A stretch of DNA of 16,498 nt from assembly GCA_963755155.1 (NCBI GenBank), contig CAVWIV010000002.1, positions 1-16,498 on the forward strand. The letters run 5' to 3'. The notes beneath the pieces are model-generated. The model was not told the origin of the DNA. It was given only the letters and a program-made list of their open reading frames with translations, and made no database searches. Shown in pieces: positions 1-9,005 of the stretch; position 1 is the first letter of the stretch, and each line of letters begins with the position of its first letter. A program made the position numbers and the translations under genes. Source of the DNA: PALSA-612 sp963755155 (lineage in GTDB: Bacteria; Actinomycetota; Thermoleophilia; Gaiellales; Gaiellaceae).

Positions 1-627
1 CTCGCCGGAGACACCCTGGACGAGCACGTTGTCGTCCTCGGATGCCTGGTAGTCGGTACGGCTCGCCCTCGCCCTACCGTTCACGTGCTCCGTGAAGAAG
101 TCGAACGTCCCCGAGTCGGTGCCCGGGCCGAAGAGCTTCAGGCTCTGGTTCGGGAAGCTCGACCTGATGTCATTCCAGTTGGTGACCTTCGAGCCGGGCT
201 CCCAGATCTTCTTGAGCTCGGCCATCGTCAGGCACGTAGCCCACGTGTTCTGCTGGTTCACGACGATCGAGATGCCGTCGTTCGCCGCTGCGAAGGCGAT
301 GTAGGGAATGCCGTTGTTCTTACAGGCCTCCGCCTCCGAGTTCGCCCCTTGCCGGATCTTGCGCGAAGCGTTGGCGATGTCCGTCTCGCCCTTGCAGAAG
401 CGCGTGAAGCCGCCTCCCGTTCCCGCGAGGCCGACGGTGACGCGCGTCGAGGGATTCTTCTTCTGGAACGCCTCGGCCGCGGCGGTCACGTACGGGTAGA
501 GCGTGCTCGAGCCGTCAGCCGTGATGGTCCCGTTCAGGGTGCTGCCGCCGGCGCTGACCGTGCCCGCAGCCACGGCGGCCCCGGCCACGACTGTCGCCAG
601 CAATCCTGCTGTACGTCTGAATCGCAT
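1..627 (-). CDS. pstS: Phosphate ABC transporter substrate-binding protein PstS (copy 1), 3' end outside window
   Basis: Extracellular phosphate-binding protein of the Pst transporter. The ATG at 627 opens 209 uninterrupted codons that run off the left edge. An N-terminal Sec signal (MRFRR, then an Ala/Val-rich hydrophobic stretch ending near residue 26) is followed by the PstS signature ADGSSTLYPYV, then AGTGGGFTRFCKGETDIANAS and GPGTDSGTFDFFTE, the loops that hold phosphate in this family. It is closely similar to the second PstS at 4080-4994. Unlike that copy it has no lipobox cysteine after the signal, so it looks secreted rather than lipid-anchored. It follows phoU by 118 bp, and that gap carries its own three-unit PHO box, so it is probably transcribed separately under phosphate control. 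The reading frame is intact in the part seen. The identification is firm; only the missing C-terminus is unknown. Confidence 0.95.
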   Translation of the reverse strand, partial: MRFRRTAGLLATVVAGAAVAAGTVSAGGSTLNGTITADGSSTLYPYVTAAAEAFQKKNPSTRVTVGLAGTGGGFTRFCKGETDIANASRKIRQGANSEAEACKNNGIPYIAFAAANDGISIVVNQQNTWATCLTMAELKKIWEPGSKVTNWNDIRSSFPNQSLKLFGPGTDSGTFDFFTEHVNGRARASRTDYQASEDDNVLVQGVSGE

Positions 628-706
628 GTGCAAAGCCCTCGCTTTCGTGATTGGTGCGTTCGCATGCGAGTCTCGCGGCCCGGGGCGACGACGTGGTCGT
701 CCGGCC

Positions 707-735
707 GGTTGCCTTCTGGTGACGGTCCGGTGAAC
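707..735 (-). promoter_or_regulatory. PHO box upstream of pstS1
   Basis: On the minus strand three 7-bp units repeat every 11 bp: GTTCACC, CGTCACC, GGCAACC (plus-strand GGT at 707, 718 and 729). This is the direct-repeat layout of actinobacterial PhoP binding sites. It points toward pstS1, ending 79 bp before its ATG, and lies between phoU and pstS1. Binding by the response regulators encoded in this window is inferred. Confidence 0.8.
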
Positions 736-745
736 TCGGCGAGGA

Positions 746-1423
746 CTAGTCGGAGTCGTCGTGCGACGCGTCCGAGAACTCGCGCAACTCGCCCGTGACG
801 AGGTACGCGACCTGCTCGCCGACGTCGACCGCGTGGTCGCCGAAGCGCTCCAGGCAGCGGGAGATGACGATCATGTGCAGTCCCCACTCGCGCTTTGCCT
901 CGTCAGCACCCAGGGCGAGGACGTGCCGGACCAGCCGGCGGTTCGCGCGGTCGATCAGCTCATCGAGCTCCACGAGGGACTCGGCTGCGGCCAGGTCGCG
1001 TTCAGCGAGTGACCGCATCGCGACGCCGACCATCTCCTCAGCCCGAAGCCCCATCTCCTCAAAGCTCTCGAGCACTTGCGGGTCCCCTTCGACCCCGTGT
1101 GTGAGCTTCACGAGCTTGGCGATCGTCACGCAGTAGTCGGCCATCCGTTCGAGGTGGAGGTTCATATGAACCATCGCCAAAACTAGGCGCAGATCGACGG
1201 CTACAGGGGTTTGCCGCGCGAGCAGGCTTTGAATCCCCTCGTGAATCTCGAGGTAGCGAGCATCGACGTCGTCATCGAAGCGGATTACCTCCGCGCTCAG
1301 TTCCGCGTCCTGGTTGGTCACTGCCTTCACGGCAGCACGAAGCGCTCTTGCAAGCCTAAGTCGACTTGATCATCGATCGCAACCTCGAGCGCTTCGAGAT
1401 CTTTCTGCAGTGTGATTCTTCAT
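746..1423 (-). CDS. phoU: Phosphate transport regulator PhoU (frameshifted N-terminus)
   Basis: PhoU is a cytoplasmic helical-bundle protein that links Pst transport to the sensor kinase and represses the Pho response when phosphate is plentiful. An open frame from a GTG at 1330 gives 194 residues with PhoU features: LLARQTPVAVDLRLVLAMVH, LERMADYCVTIAKL and, in the second repeat, ISRCLERFGDHAVDVGEQV. The usual N-terminal helix is missing from that frame. Upstream, an ATG at 1423 (MKNHT) followed by a shifted frame reading QKDLEALEVAIDDQVD supplies it, so two compensating indels near 1408 and 1362 probably hide the true start. The ATG at 1423 overlaps the pstB stop as ATGA and has AGGA eight bases upstream, which supports it. 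The gene is last in the pst operon. The function is certain; the start is likely. Confidence 0.9.
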
Positions 1424-2273
1424 CCAAACCGTCCTGTCACGTAATCCTCGGTACGTGAGTCGTTCGGCTTCGTGAAGATGGTGCTGGGTCTGATCAAACT
1501 CCACTAGCACTCCGGTTCTCTCGGTGTCCGTTCGTTTCAACACTGAAAAAAGCGGTCATGTCCGCGACCCTTGCGGCTTGCTGCATGTTGTGCGTCACGA
1601 TGACAATCGTGTACTGCTTCTCTTCAGTTCGTGCATCAGGTCTTCGATCCGCGTTGTAGCGACGGGGTCGAGCGCTGAAGCAGGCTCGTCCATGAGAATG
1701 ACATCGGGCTCGACAGCCAACGCGCGCGCGATGCACAAACGTTGCTGTTGCCCGCCTGACAAATCAAGAGCGTTCGATTTCAATCCTATTCTTGGTCTCG
1801 TCCCAAATCGCCGCCTTCTGCAAGGCGGACTCGACCCGTTCATCAAGGTTGTCCTTCATCCCTAATGCACGCGGACCGAAGGCGACGTTGTCATAAATCG
1901 ATTTCGGGAATGGGTTGGGCTTTTGAAACACCATCCCGACTCGTTTTCTCACCTCAACCGGATCGACATCCGGGCCATAAAGATCGACACCGTGATATTT
2001 GAAACTTCCTTCGACCCGCGCCCCAATGATTAGGTCGTTCATGCGATTGAAACAGCGTATGAACGTGCTTTTTCCGCAACCCGACGGACCAATAATCGCT
2101 GTCACGATGTTGCGATATATCGGCAGTGTTATGTCGCGCACAGCCACAACATCGCCGTAGGACACAGAGGCGTTTTCTACTTCGAAGACGGTTTCACGTT
2201 TCCCAACAGGGTCAGGTGACGACTTGGCGTCTAAAGATCGATCTTGATGGGCTCGGCTCTCATTTTCTCTCAC
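1420..2273 (-). CDS. pstB: Phosphate ABC transporter ATPase PstB (several frameshifts)
   Basis: PstB is the cytoplasmic ATPase that powers phosphate import. A GTG start at 2273 overlaps the pstA stop (GTGA). In order: Walker A GPSGCGKST (residues 62-70), Q-loop VGMVFQKPNPFPKSIYDN, ABC signature LSGGQQQRLCIARALA, Walker B VILMDEPASALDP, H-loop VTHNMQQAARVAD. These segments lie in different frames, with shifts near 1785, 1625, 1530 and 1478. The tail RTGVLVEFDQTQ, then IFTKPNDSRTEDYVTGRFG, ends at a TGA (1420-1422) that overlaps the phoU ATG. Corrected length is about 284 aa, slightly long at the N-terminus for the family. The gene is markedly lower in GC (near 50 percent in several 60-bp lines) than most of the window. 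The motifs are complete, so a sequencing cause for the shifts is more likely than decay. Confidence 0.92.
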
Positions 2274-3159
2274 TCACAACAGTCATTACCAACTCTTCTG
2301 ATACCGATTACGAAGCCAATGGCGAAGGCGTTGAGCCGACCACTATCACAAGGAAGACGATGATCGCTGCCCGCTGCGAGAATTTGAACTCCGTTTGCGG
2401 CAAGCGGATCCAGTTGTAGATCTGCACGGGGAGCACGGTGAACTGGGCCGAGATAGTCGGGTCGAAGGCAACGTAGGCAAGGGCCCCAATCATGATGAAC
2501 GGAGCGGTCTCACCGATCGCGCGCGACAACGCGAGGATGGATCCAGTCGCAATCCCCGGTAAGCCCGCCGGAAGCACCTGGCCTGAACGACTTGCCACTG
2601 CGTCGCCCCGAGTGCGTAGCGCGCCCTGGCGAATGGAGCCCGGGACGGCTCTGAACCCTTCACGCGCCGCAATGATCACCGTAGGCAGAACCAACAGCGT
2701 GAGGATGATGGCCCCGGCGACGAGCGACTCGCCGAGGCCTATTCCACGGACGATGCAGCCAAGTCCGAGGATGCCGTATACAATCGACGGCACGCGCCGC
2801 GAGGTTCTGGATGTTGAGTTCGAGCGCCCGGTTGTACCAGCGATCCTTGCTCGCGTACTCCTCGAGGTAGAGGGCGGTGGCCAAGCCGAGCGGAACCGTG
2901 AACAGGAGCACGGCGCTTGAGGTAGATGGTGGCGAGGATCGCCGGCCGGGCGCCCGCGATCTCCGGGTCGATCGACGGTGGATCGAAGAGGAGTGTCTTC
3001 GTCACCCAGCTGCCGCCGTCCAGGACAACGTCGCCGATGAGCACTCCGAGCGTCAGCAGGGCGAGGCCCACGGAGGCGAGCAGCAACGCCGTAGAAGAGC
3101 GTGCCGCGAACGTCCCGCCGCGAACGGTCGATCGGCGTCGGCGTCGCCGCAGCGCTCAT
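2270..3159 (-). CDS. pstA: Phosphate ABC transporter permease PstA (multiple frameshifts)
   Basis: Second membrane permease of the Pst transporter. The ATG at 3159 overlaps the pstC stop (ATGA); the product starts MSAAATPTPIDRSRRDVRG. Continuity is recovered across frames: membrane helix LLLASVGLALLTLGVLIGDVV, then VLLFTVPLGLATALYLEEYA, VPSIVYGILGLG, AGAIILTLLVLPTVIIAARE, then the permease loop YALGATQWQVVQA and LPAGLPGIATGSILALSRAI with GETAPFIMIGAL, and last a helix ending LNAFAIGFVIGIRRVGNDCCE. Shifts occur near 3090, 2915, 2800, 2625, 2595 and 2333. The repaired stop TGA (2270-2272) overlaps the pstB start. About 295 aa, normal for PstA. This is the most damaged gene in the window, yet every family motif is present in order. 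Confidence 0.9.
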
Positions 3160-4080
3160 TCGTAGACTTCCCGGAACCGCCGTACGAGCCTGATCGAGAC
3201 GATGTTCATGGCGAGCGTCATGACGGAGGGGCTGAGCGCGACGGCGAATATCGTCTGGTACTCGATCGATCCCTGGGGAACGTCTCCCTGCGCAGTCGCG
3301 CCGATGAACGCCGTCATCGTCTCCAGGGACACGCGCGGGTCCCCTGAGATCTGCGCGAGCTGGCCTGCGGCGATGAGCACGATCATCGTCTCGCCGATGC
3401 CGCGCGAGATGGCGAGCACGAAGCTCGCGACGATGCCGGACGTGGCCGCAGGGACGACGATGCGCGTCGCCACGTGGCGCCGTGTCGCGCCGAGCGCGTA
3501 GCCGCCGTCGCGCAGGCCCTGGGGGACGGCGAACATCGCGTCCTCGGACAACGACGCGACCAGTGGGATGAGCATGACGCCCATGACGAGCCCGGCCGCG
3601 AGCACGTTGAAGATCTCGACGTTGATGCCGACATCGCGCAGGAACGGCGTGAAGAACGTGAGCGCGAAGTAGCCGTAGACGACCGTCGGAATCCCCGCGA
3701 GCACCTCGAGCATGGGCTTGAGCACCGAGCGCACGTTCGGCCTTGCGTACTCGCTCAGATAGATCGGCAGTGCCGAGCCCGCAGGGGATTGCCACGAGGC
3801 ACGCCCAGAACGTGATCACGATCGTGCCGACGAGTAGCGGGACGACGCCGAACTGACCGTCGAGGAAAAGCGGGGTCCACGTCGTGCCCGTGAAGAACTC
3901 CCAGGGGGAGATCTCGGTGAAGAAGTCGATCGCCGGCCTGAGCAGTGCCAAGATGATCGCGAACGTCGTCACGACCGACACGAACGCCGAGGTGAGCAGC
4001 ACGATCCGGACGAGGTCCTCGCCGTAGCGCCTGCGCGGCGCGCGCAGGGTGATCGGGGCGGCTGCGTCCTGCGTGGCCAC
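3156..4080 (-). CDS. pstC: Phosphate ABC transporter permease PstC (one frameshift)
   Basis: First membrane permease of the Pst transporter. The GTG start at 4080 shares one base with the pstS2 stop (TAGTG). The N-terminal half reads MATQDAAAPITLRAPRRRYG, a first helix (IVLLTSAFVSVVTTFAIILA), ISPWEFFTGTTWTP and a second helix to VAIPCGLGTA. A one-base shift near 3770 moves to the frame IYLSEYARPNVRSVLKPMLE, then LAGIPTVVYGYFAL, helices through VMGVMLIPLVASLSEDAM and the EAA-type loop LRDGGYALGATRRHVATRIV followed by ISRGIGETMIVLIAAG, ending RRFREVYE. Corrected length is about 308 aa, typical of PstC. The stop overlaps the pstA start. Confidence 0.93.
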
Positions 4081-4994
4081 TATGCGGTGAGCGCGGCGTC
4101 GAGCTTCGCCTTGGCGGCTGCAAGCTGCGCGGCCGTCGGCGGCACGAACCCGGCCTGCTCTGCGATCTCGACGGCGTTGTCGAGCGTGTACGTGAGGAAG
4201 TCGCCGACCTCGGAGCGCTCCAGCGAGCTCGTCTTCGCGTACACGAACAGCGGACGGGAGAGCGGTGCGTACGTTCCGTCCTGGGCCGTCTGAGCAGAGG
4301 GAGCGACGCAGCCCGAGCCGTTGTCGATCGCGACTGCCTTCACGCGATTCTGGTTCTGCTCGTAGTACGAGAACCCGAAGTACCCGAGCCCGCCCGTCTC
4401 CCCGGAGACGCCCTCGAGGATGACGTTGTCGTCCTCCGACGCCTGGTAGTCGGTGCGGCTCTCACCCTCCTCGCCCACGATCACGTCCGTGAAGTAGTCG
4501 AACGTTCCCGAGTCGGTGCCGGGCCCGTAGAGGCTGAGCGGCTCGTCGGGGAAGCTCGCGTCGACGTCCTGCCAGTTGTCGATCTTTGACCCAGGCTCCC
4601 AGATCGTTTTGAGCTGCTCGACCGTGAGACATGTCGCCCAGTCGTTCTCCGGGTTGACGACCACGGTGAGCGCATCGTTCGCGACGGGTAGCTCGACATA
4701 CTCGATGTCGGCATCGGCGCACAGCTGCTCCTCGTCTGCGTCGATCGGCCGCGAGGCGTTGGCGAGATCGATCTCGTCCCGGCAAAATCGCTCGAACCCT
4801 CCGCCCGTGCCGGAGATGCCGACCGTGACGTCCACGTCGGCGCTCTCTTGCTTGAAGTTCTCGGCGGCGCGGGTGGTAAACGGCCCGACGGTGCTCGAGC
4901 CGTCCGCGAGGATCGTCTGACCACCGCCCCCGCCGCAGCCGGCGGCGAGCAGCAGAGCGCACGCGAGCACGGCCGCCTGAGCCAACCTCCCCAT
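4080..4994 (-). CDS. pstS: Phosphate-binding lipoprotein PstS (copy 2)
   Basis: Lipid-anchored phosphate receptor of the Pst transporter; intact at 304 aa. The signal peptide ends in the lipobox LAAGC with Cys20 as the expected lipidated residue. The mature protein carries ADGSSTVGPF, GISGTGGGFERFCRDEIDLA (the phosphate-contact loop), PENDWATCLTVEQLKTIWEP, GPGTDSGTFDYFTD and ETGGLGYFGFSYYEQNQNRV. First gene of the pstSCAB-phoU operon; its TAG overlaps the GTG of pstC. A three-unit PHO box lies 46 bp before the ATG. The sensor kinase gene ends just upstream on the same strand, so some readthrough from it is possible. It is very similar to pstS1 in the mature region, which points to a local duplication with different anchoring. 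Confidence 0.97.
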   Translation of the reverse strand: MGRLAQAAVLACALLLAAGCGGGGGQTILADGSSTVGPFTTRAAENFKQESADVDVTVGISGTGGGFERFCRDEIDLANASRPIDADEEQLCADADIEYVELPVANDALTVVVNPENDWATCLTVEQLKTIWEPGSKIDNWQDVDASFPDEPLSLYGPGTDSGTFDYFTDVIVGEEGESRTDYQASEDDNVILEGVSGETGGLGYFGFSYYEQNQNRVKAVAIDNGSGCVAPSAQTAQDGTYAPLSRPLFVYAKTSSLERSEVGDFLTYTLDNAVEIAEQAGFVPPTAAQLAAAKAKLDAALTA

Positions 4995-5040
4995 CGTGCG
5001 TGAGTCTCGCCGTCGCCGAGCGCGAACGGGGCGACGCGGT

Positions 5041-5069
5041 GGTGAACTTCCGGTAACGATCTGGTTACA
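5041..5069 (-). promoter_or_regulatory. PHO box upstream of pstS2-pstCAB-phoU
   Basis: On the minus strand TGTAACC, CGTTACC and GTTCACC repeat every 11 bp (plus-strand GGT at 5041, 5052 and 5063). The site faces the pst operon and ends 46 bp before the pstS2 ATG. The TAA stop of the histidine kinase (5065-5067) lies inside the first unit, so the operator and the end of the kinase gene share bases. Confidence 0.85.
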
Positions 5070-6047
5070 GGGCTATCGGAAAGGCGCACCTGACCTCGAG
5101 CCCGCCGCCTGCAACGGCGTGCGCCTCCGCAGTGCCGCCTGCCGAGGTGACGATGTGCTTGACGATGGCCAGGCCGAGCCCGGTGCCGTGAGAGGACCGT
5201 GCACGGTCGGAGCGGAAGAAGCGTTCGAAGATGCGAGGCAGGTCCTCGTCCGGAACCCCATGCCCGGTGTCCGTCCCCGAGAGAACGACGGAGGTGGCTT
5301 CGTCGCGGACGCTGATGGCGAACGATGCGCCCGGGCCCGCATAGCGAAGCGCGTTGTCGACGAGATTCGTAGCGATCGTCTCGAGCATCCGCGGCCGCAG
5401 AGGAGCTCGAGATCGGCAGGGCAGTCGACGCGGAGCGTGACCCCAGCATTCGCCGAACGCTCGCCGCGCGCGGCGAGGATCTGCTCGAGGACGGGCAGCG
5501 CCCGCGTCGAGCCCAGCGAGACCACCGCACGGCCGCTCTCGAGCTCGCTGAGGAAGAGGACGTCGTCGATGAGCTCGCCGATCTGCACCACCTCGTCACG
5601 CGCCTGGCTCGCCAGCGCGTCGGTGTCCGCCCCGGGGAGCGCGAGGCTCTCGACCAGGATCAACAGCCGCGCGAGCGGCGTGCGCAGCTCATGTGAGACG
5701 GCCGCCGTGAAGCCTGCGCGCAGCTCCTGGTACGCGGCGAGGTCGCCGGGGGTGCCCAGGTAGACGAGCGTCTCGCGGGTGCCGTCCACGTCGTACTCGA
5801 TCTCGAGCGGGTCGCGCCCCTCACTCGCTTCGAGCAGCCGCGCCGGCAACAGCTCGCCGACGACGACGCCCTCGAGCGACTGGCGCGCGCGCCTGCTGGC
5901 GGCGAGTACCCTGCGGTCGGCGTCGAGAACGACGACGTGCTCGCGGCTCTCCTCGACGAGCGTCTCGGCCCGCTTGCTTGTCGCTGCGAGCCGCTGGGTC
6001 TCGGCCGCCGGGGCGCTCGAGCGTCGCCCGAACAGCCGGTTCACCAC
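5065..6047 (-). CDS. Phosphate-sensing histidine kinase, SenX3/PhoR-like, apparently soluble (one frameshift)
   Basis: Sensor kinase expected to phosphorylate the response regulator(s) encoded here. From a GTG at 6047: a basic start MVNRLFGRRS, a helix, a PAS-like segment (about residues 30-100, with ESREHVVVLDADRRVLAASR), the DHp domain with phospho-acceptor His119 in FTAAVSHELRTPLARLL, then the ATPase domain. A one-base shift near 5393 separates the frame ending DCPADLELLCGR from RMLETIATNLVDNALRYA (N box), DTGHGVPDEDLPRIFERFF (G1/F box) and HGTGLGLAIVKHI (G2). Corrected length is about 327 aa. No transmembrane segment is visible, whereas SenX3 and PhoR usually have one or two; sensing may go entirely through PstB/PhoU contact. 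The start GTG lies within a PHO-box unit, with GAGGGAG a little upstream. Divergent from the response regulator. Confidence 0.9.
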
Positions 6048-6078
6048 CTAGTCACCACTCCCTCACCATCCCTGTACC
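6039..6078 (+). promoter_or_regulatory. Four-unit PHO box between kinase and response regulator
   Basis: On the plus strand, units ending at 6045, 6056, 6067 and 6078 (GTTCACC, AGTCACC, CCTCACC, CTGTACC) repeat every 11 bp. The box ends 41 bp before the regulator ATG, which has AAGG five bases upstream. It also covers the first codons of the divergent kinase, so binding could activate the regulator-ppk operon and affect kinase transcription. Autoregulation is inferred. Confidence 0.83.
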
Positions 6079-6119
6079 CCGCTCCGCGCATCGCGTCTCG
6101 ATGATGGCAGAAGGTCATC

Positions 6120-6816
6120 ATGGCCAGTGTCCTCATAGTCGAAGACGATGCAGTCATCAGCCGCGGCATGGCCGAGCACCTGGCGCTCGCGGGCTTCGAG
6201 CCGACCGTCGTCGACCAGGGCGAAACCGGCCTTGCACGCCTGCGCTACGGCCAGCCGGACGTCTGCGTCCTCGACCTCATGCTGCCGCGCATCGACGGCT
6301 GGCGGATCATCGAGACGGTTCGTAGCGGAAGGCATCGGCACGCCGATCATCGTCGTCTCGGCGCGCGGCACAGAGGAGGATCGCGTTCGCGCCCTCGAGC
6401 TCGGGGCCGATGACTATCTCGTGAAGCCGCTGGCCATGGCGGAGCTCGTCGCGCGGGTGCGGGTCGCGGCGAGGCGCGGCGTCGGTGGAGCCACGCCCGC
6501 TCGCGGCGACGCCCTCCACTTCGAGGAGCTGCTGATCGACCCCCGAAACGTGCAGGCGTATATCGACGGCGTCTCTGTAGGGCTCACGCCCACCGAGTTC
6601 AAGCTCCTACACGCGCTCGGCATGAGCGCCGGCCAGGTCGTGACCCGGGACGAGCTGATGCAGCGAATCTGGGGGCGGCGCCATCGCTATCGCGACCGCA
6701 CGGTCGATGTCTTCGTCCGCAAGCTGCGCGAGAAGGTCGACCGCCGCGCGACGCGCCACACGTTCATCCAGACCCGTTACGGAGTGGGCTACAAGCTCGA
6801 GGCCGTGTCAAAGTAG
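6120..6816 (+). CDS. OmpR-family response regulator, PhoP/RegX3-like (one frameshift)
   Basis: DNA-binding partner of the divergent kinase, probably the factor that binds the PHO boxes here. Receiver domain: acidic pair in VLIVEDD, phospho-acceptor Asp52 in VCVLDLMLP, then, after a one-base insertion near 6333 (ETVRS, then EGIGTPIIVVSARG), the lysine in DDYLVKP. The winged-helix domain spans LTPTEFKLLHALGMSAGQVV, DELMQRIWG, DRTVDVFVRKLREKVD and TRYGVGYKLEAVSK. Corrected length is 231 aa, standard for OmpR-type regulators. The ATG has AGAAGG five bases upstream. The stop is only two bases before the TTG start of ppk, so regulator and kinase form one transcription unit. A close paralogue lies at 12456-13153. 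Confidence 0.93.
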
Positions 6817-6818
6817 CG

Positions 6819-8901
6819 TTGGTGAAGGGCAAGCTCACGCGGCAGGCCGACGGACTCTTCAACCGAGAGCTGTCCTGGCTCGACTTCAATGCGAGGGTGC
6901 TCGAGCTCGCCGCCGACGAGCGCCTGCCGCTGCTCGAGCGCATCCGCTTCTGCGCGATCTTCTCGACGAACCTCGACGAGTTCTTTCGGGTTCGCGTGGC
7001 CGGTCTCATGGACCAGTTGGACGCCGGCTACGCGCGCAAGTTCGCCGACGGTCGCACCGTGCGCCAGACGCTCGCGGACATCCGCCGGCGGGTCGTCGAG
7101 CTGGAGAGCGAGCAATCGAGGCTGTGGCTCGACGAGCTCAAGCCGGCCCTGGCCCACGAGGGCATCGCCATCGGCGCGATCGGCGACTGCACGCCGGAGG
7201 AGCGAGCGGAGCTCGAGGCGCGCTTCGAGCAGCAGGTGTACCCGGTGCTCACGCCGCTCGCCACGGGCCCTGGGCAGCAGTTTCCGTACATCTCGGCGCT
7301 GTCGCTCAGCCTCGTGCTGCTGGTTCGCGAGGCTGAGGGAGGCGAGGAGCGGATCGCCCGCGTCAAGGTCCCCGAGGGGCTGCCCGGTTCGTTCGTGTCG
7401 GCACCCGCGGTCTGTTCATAGCCCTCGAGGACGTCATCTCCCACTTCGCGCCGCGGCTCTTTCCGCAGATGGAGATCGTCGAGCAGGACGTGTTTCGCGT
7501 CACGCGGGACGCGGACTACGAGATCTCGGACGAGGCGGACGACCTGCGCGTGGCAGTCGAGCTGGAGCTCCGAAGGAGGCGCTTCGGCGACGTCGTGCGG
7601 ATCGAGGTCTCATCCGGGATCTCACCGCGCCTTCGCAACTGGCTCGAGAGCGGCCTGGAGGTCGACGGGGACCAGGTCTATCTCACGGAAGGGCTGCTCG
7701 ACCGCGGCGAGCTCATGCAGCTCGTCGCGCTCGACCGGCCCGAACTCAAGGACGAGCCCTGGCCTGGCGTGACAAACGCTCGCTTTCGGGACGTGAAGAC
7801 CGACGCCGGCGTCTTCCGGGAGATCGCCGAGGGCGACATCCTCGTCCACCACCCGTACGAGTCGTTCGCCACGAGCTTCGGCCGCTTCCTCGCCGCTGCC
7901 CGCGACCCCGACGTCATCGGCCTCAAGGCGACGGTCTACCGGACGAACGACGAGTCGCCCCTCGTGCCCGCGCTCATCGAGGCGGCCGAAAAGGGAAAGC
8001 AGTCGGTCTGCGTCGTGGAGCTGCGGGCGCGCTTCGACGAGCGCCAGAACATCGAGTGGTCGCGCGCGCTCGAGCGAGTTGGCGTCCACGTCGTCTACGG
8101 CTTTCCGACGAAGAAGGTGCACGCGAAGGCCACGCTGATCGTTCGCCGCGAGGGTGACGTGTTGCGACGCTACGTCCACATCGGCACGGGGAACTACCAC
8201 TCGGTGACCGCGGAGGTGTACGAGGATGTCGGGCTCTTCACGGCCGACCCCGACATCGCCGCCGACGTGGCTGACCTCTTCAACTACGTCACCGGGTTCG
8301 GCAAGCTGCAGCCGTTACGCAAGCTGCTCGTAGCGCCCTTTGATCTTCGCGAGCAGCTGATCGCGCACATCCGCCGGGTCGCGAAGGCTGCGGAAAGGGG
8401 CGAGAAGGCGACGATCACGATGAAGGTGAACAGCCTCACCGACGAGGCGATCATCGGCGAGCTCTACACGGCCTCGGAGGCGGGCGCCCGGGTCACGCTG
8501 ATCGTGCGCGGTATCTGCTGCCTGCGGCCGGGCGTGAAGGGCATGTCGGAGAACATCCAGGTGCGGAGCGTCCTCGGCCGCTTTCTCGAGCACAGCCGGA
8601 TCTTCAACTTCGAGACGAAGGAGAGCTCGGCCTGGTTCCTCGGCAGCGCCGACCTCATGCCACGCAATCTCGACAACCGACTCGAGGTCGTCGTGCCGGT
8701 CGACGACCCGGCCTGCCGCAAGCGGCTGGCGGCGAGCTTCGCCCTGCTGCTCGAGGACAATACTCGTGGGTTCTCCGGCCGGACGGCTCGTGGGTCGCGA
8801 GACGCCGGGGAAGGACGGGAAGGCCCGTCCAGGCCCAGTCCGCGCTGATGCGGTCCGCACGCCGCCGCCGCAGCCCGCGGGCAGAGCTCGTCCGCCGCTA
8901 G
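6819..8901 (+). CDS. ppk: Polyphosphate kinase Ppk1 (two frameshifts)
   Basis: Makes polyphosphate from ATP reversibly. N-terminal domain: FNRELSWLDFNARVLELA and CAIFSTNLDEFFRVRVAGL. After a one-base shift near 7400 (VKVPEGLP, then TRGLFIALEDVISHFAPRLF) the middle continues to DILVHHPYESFATSFGRFL and the catalytic domains: GLKATVYRTNDESPLVPALI, VVELRARFDERQNIEWSRAL, the phospho-histidine in KKVHAKATLIV, HIGTGNYHSVTAEVYEDVGL, and LEHSRIFNF with the second conserved histidine. A second shift near 8770 moves to VLRPDGSWVARRRGRTGR and ends ELVRR at TAG 8899-8901; the uncorrected frame would stop early at 8848. About 694 aa, normal for Ppk1. TTG at 6819 or GTG at 6822 starts it. Cotranscribed with the phosphate response regulator. 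Confidence 0.95.
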
Positions 8902-8973
8902 GAGGTCTGGCGGAACGGTGCTCGTCGCCAGCGTGATTCCGGCGGCACAGTCACTGTTTCGCCAGACCTCCTA
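8899..8973 (+). terminator. 22-bp inverted repeat at the ppk stop codon, probable terminator or RNA switch
   Basis: Arms 8899-8920 and 8952-8973 are inverted repeats: the outer 14 bp (TAGGAGGTCTGGCG) match perfectly and the inner 8 differ only at two sites that would be G-U pairs in RNA. The loop is 31 nt. The stem begins with the TAG of ppk. No T-run follows, so this is not a standard rho-independent terminator. The left arm holds AGGAGGT, a strong ribosome-binding sequence that the stem would hide. It lies between ppk and ppx on the same strand. Confidence 0.6.
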
Positions 8974-9005
8974 TCACCACTTCGATACCAGACCCTCGCC
9001 ACTTG

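Noticed and set aside
2308..4080. 590-codon open frame across pstC and pstA that could be read as a permease fusion
   Set aside because: Its middle is out-of-frame Arg-rich sequence; true pstC and pstA lie in shifted frames with an ATGA junction at 3156-3159.
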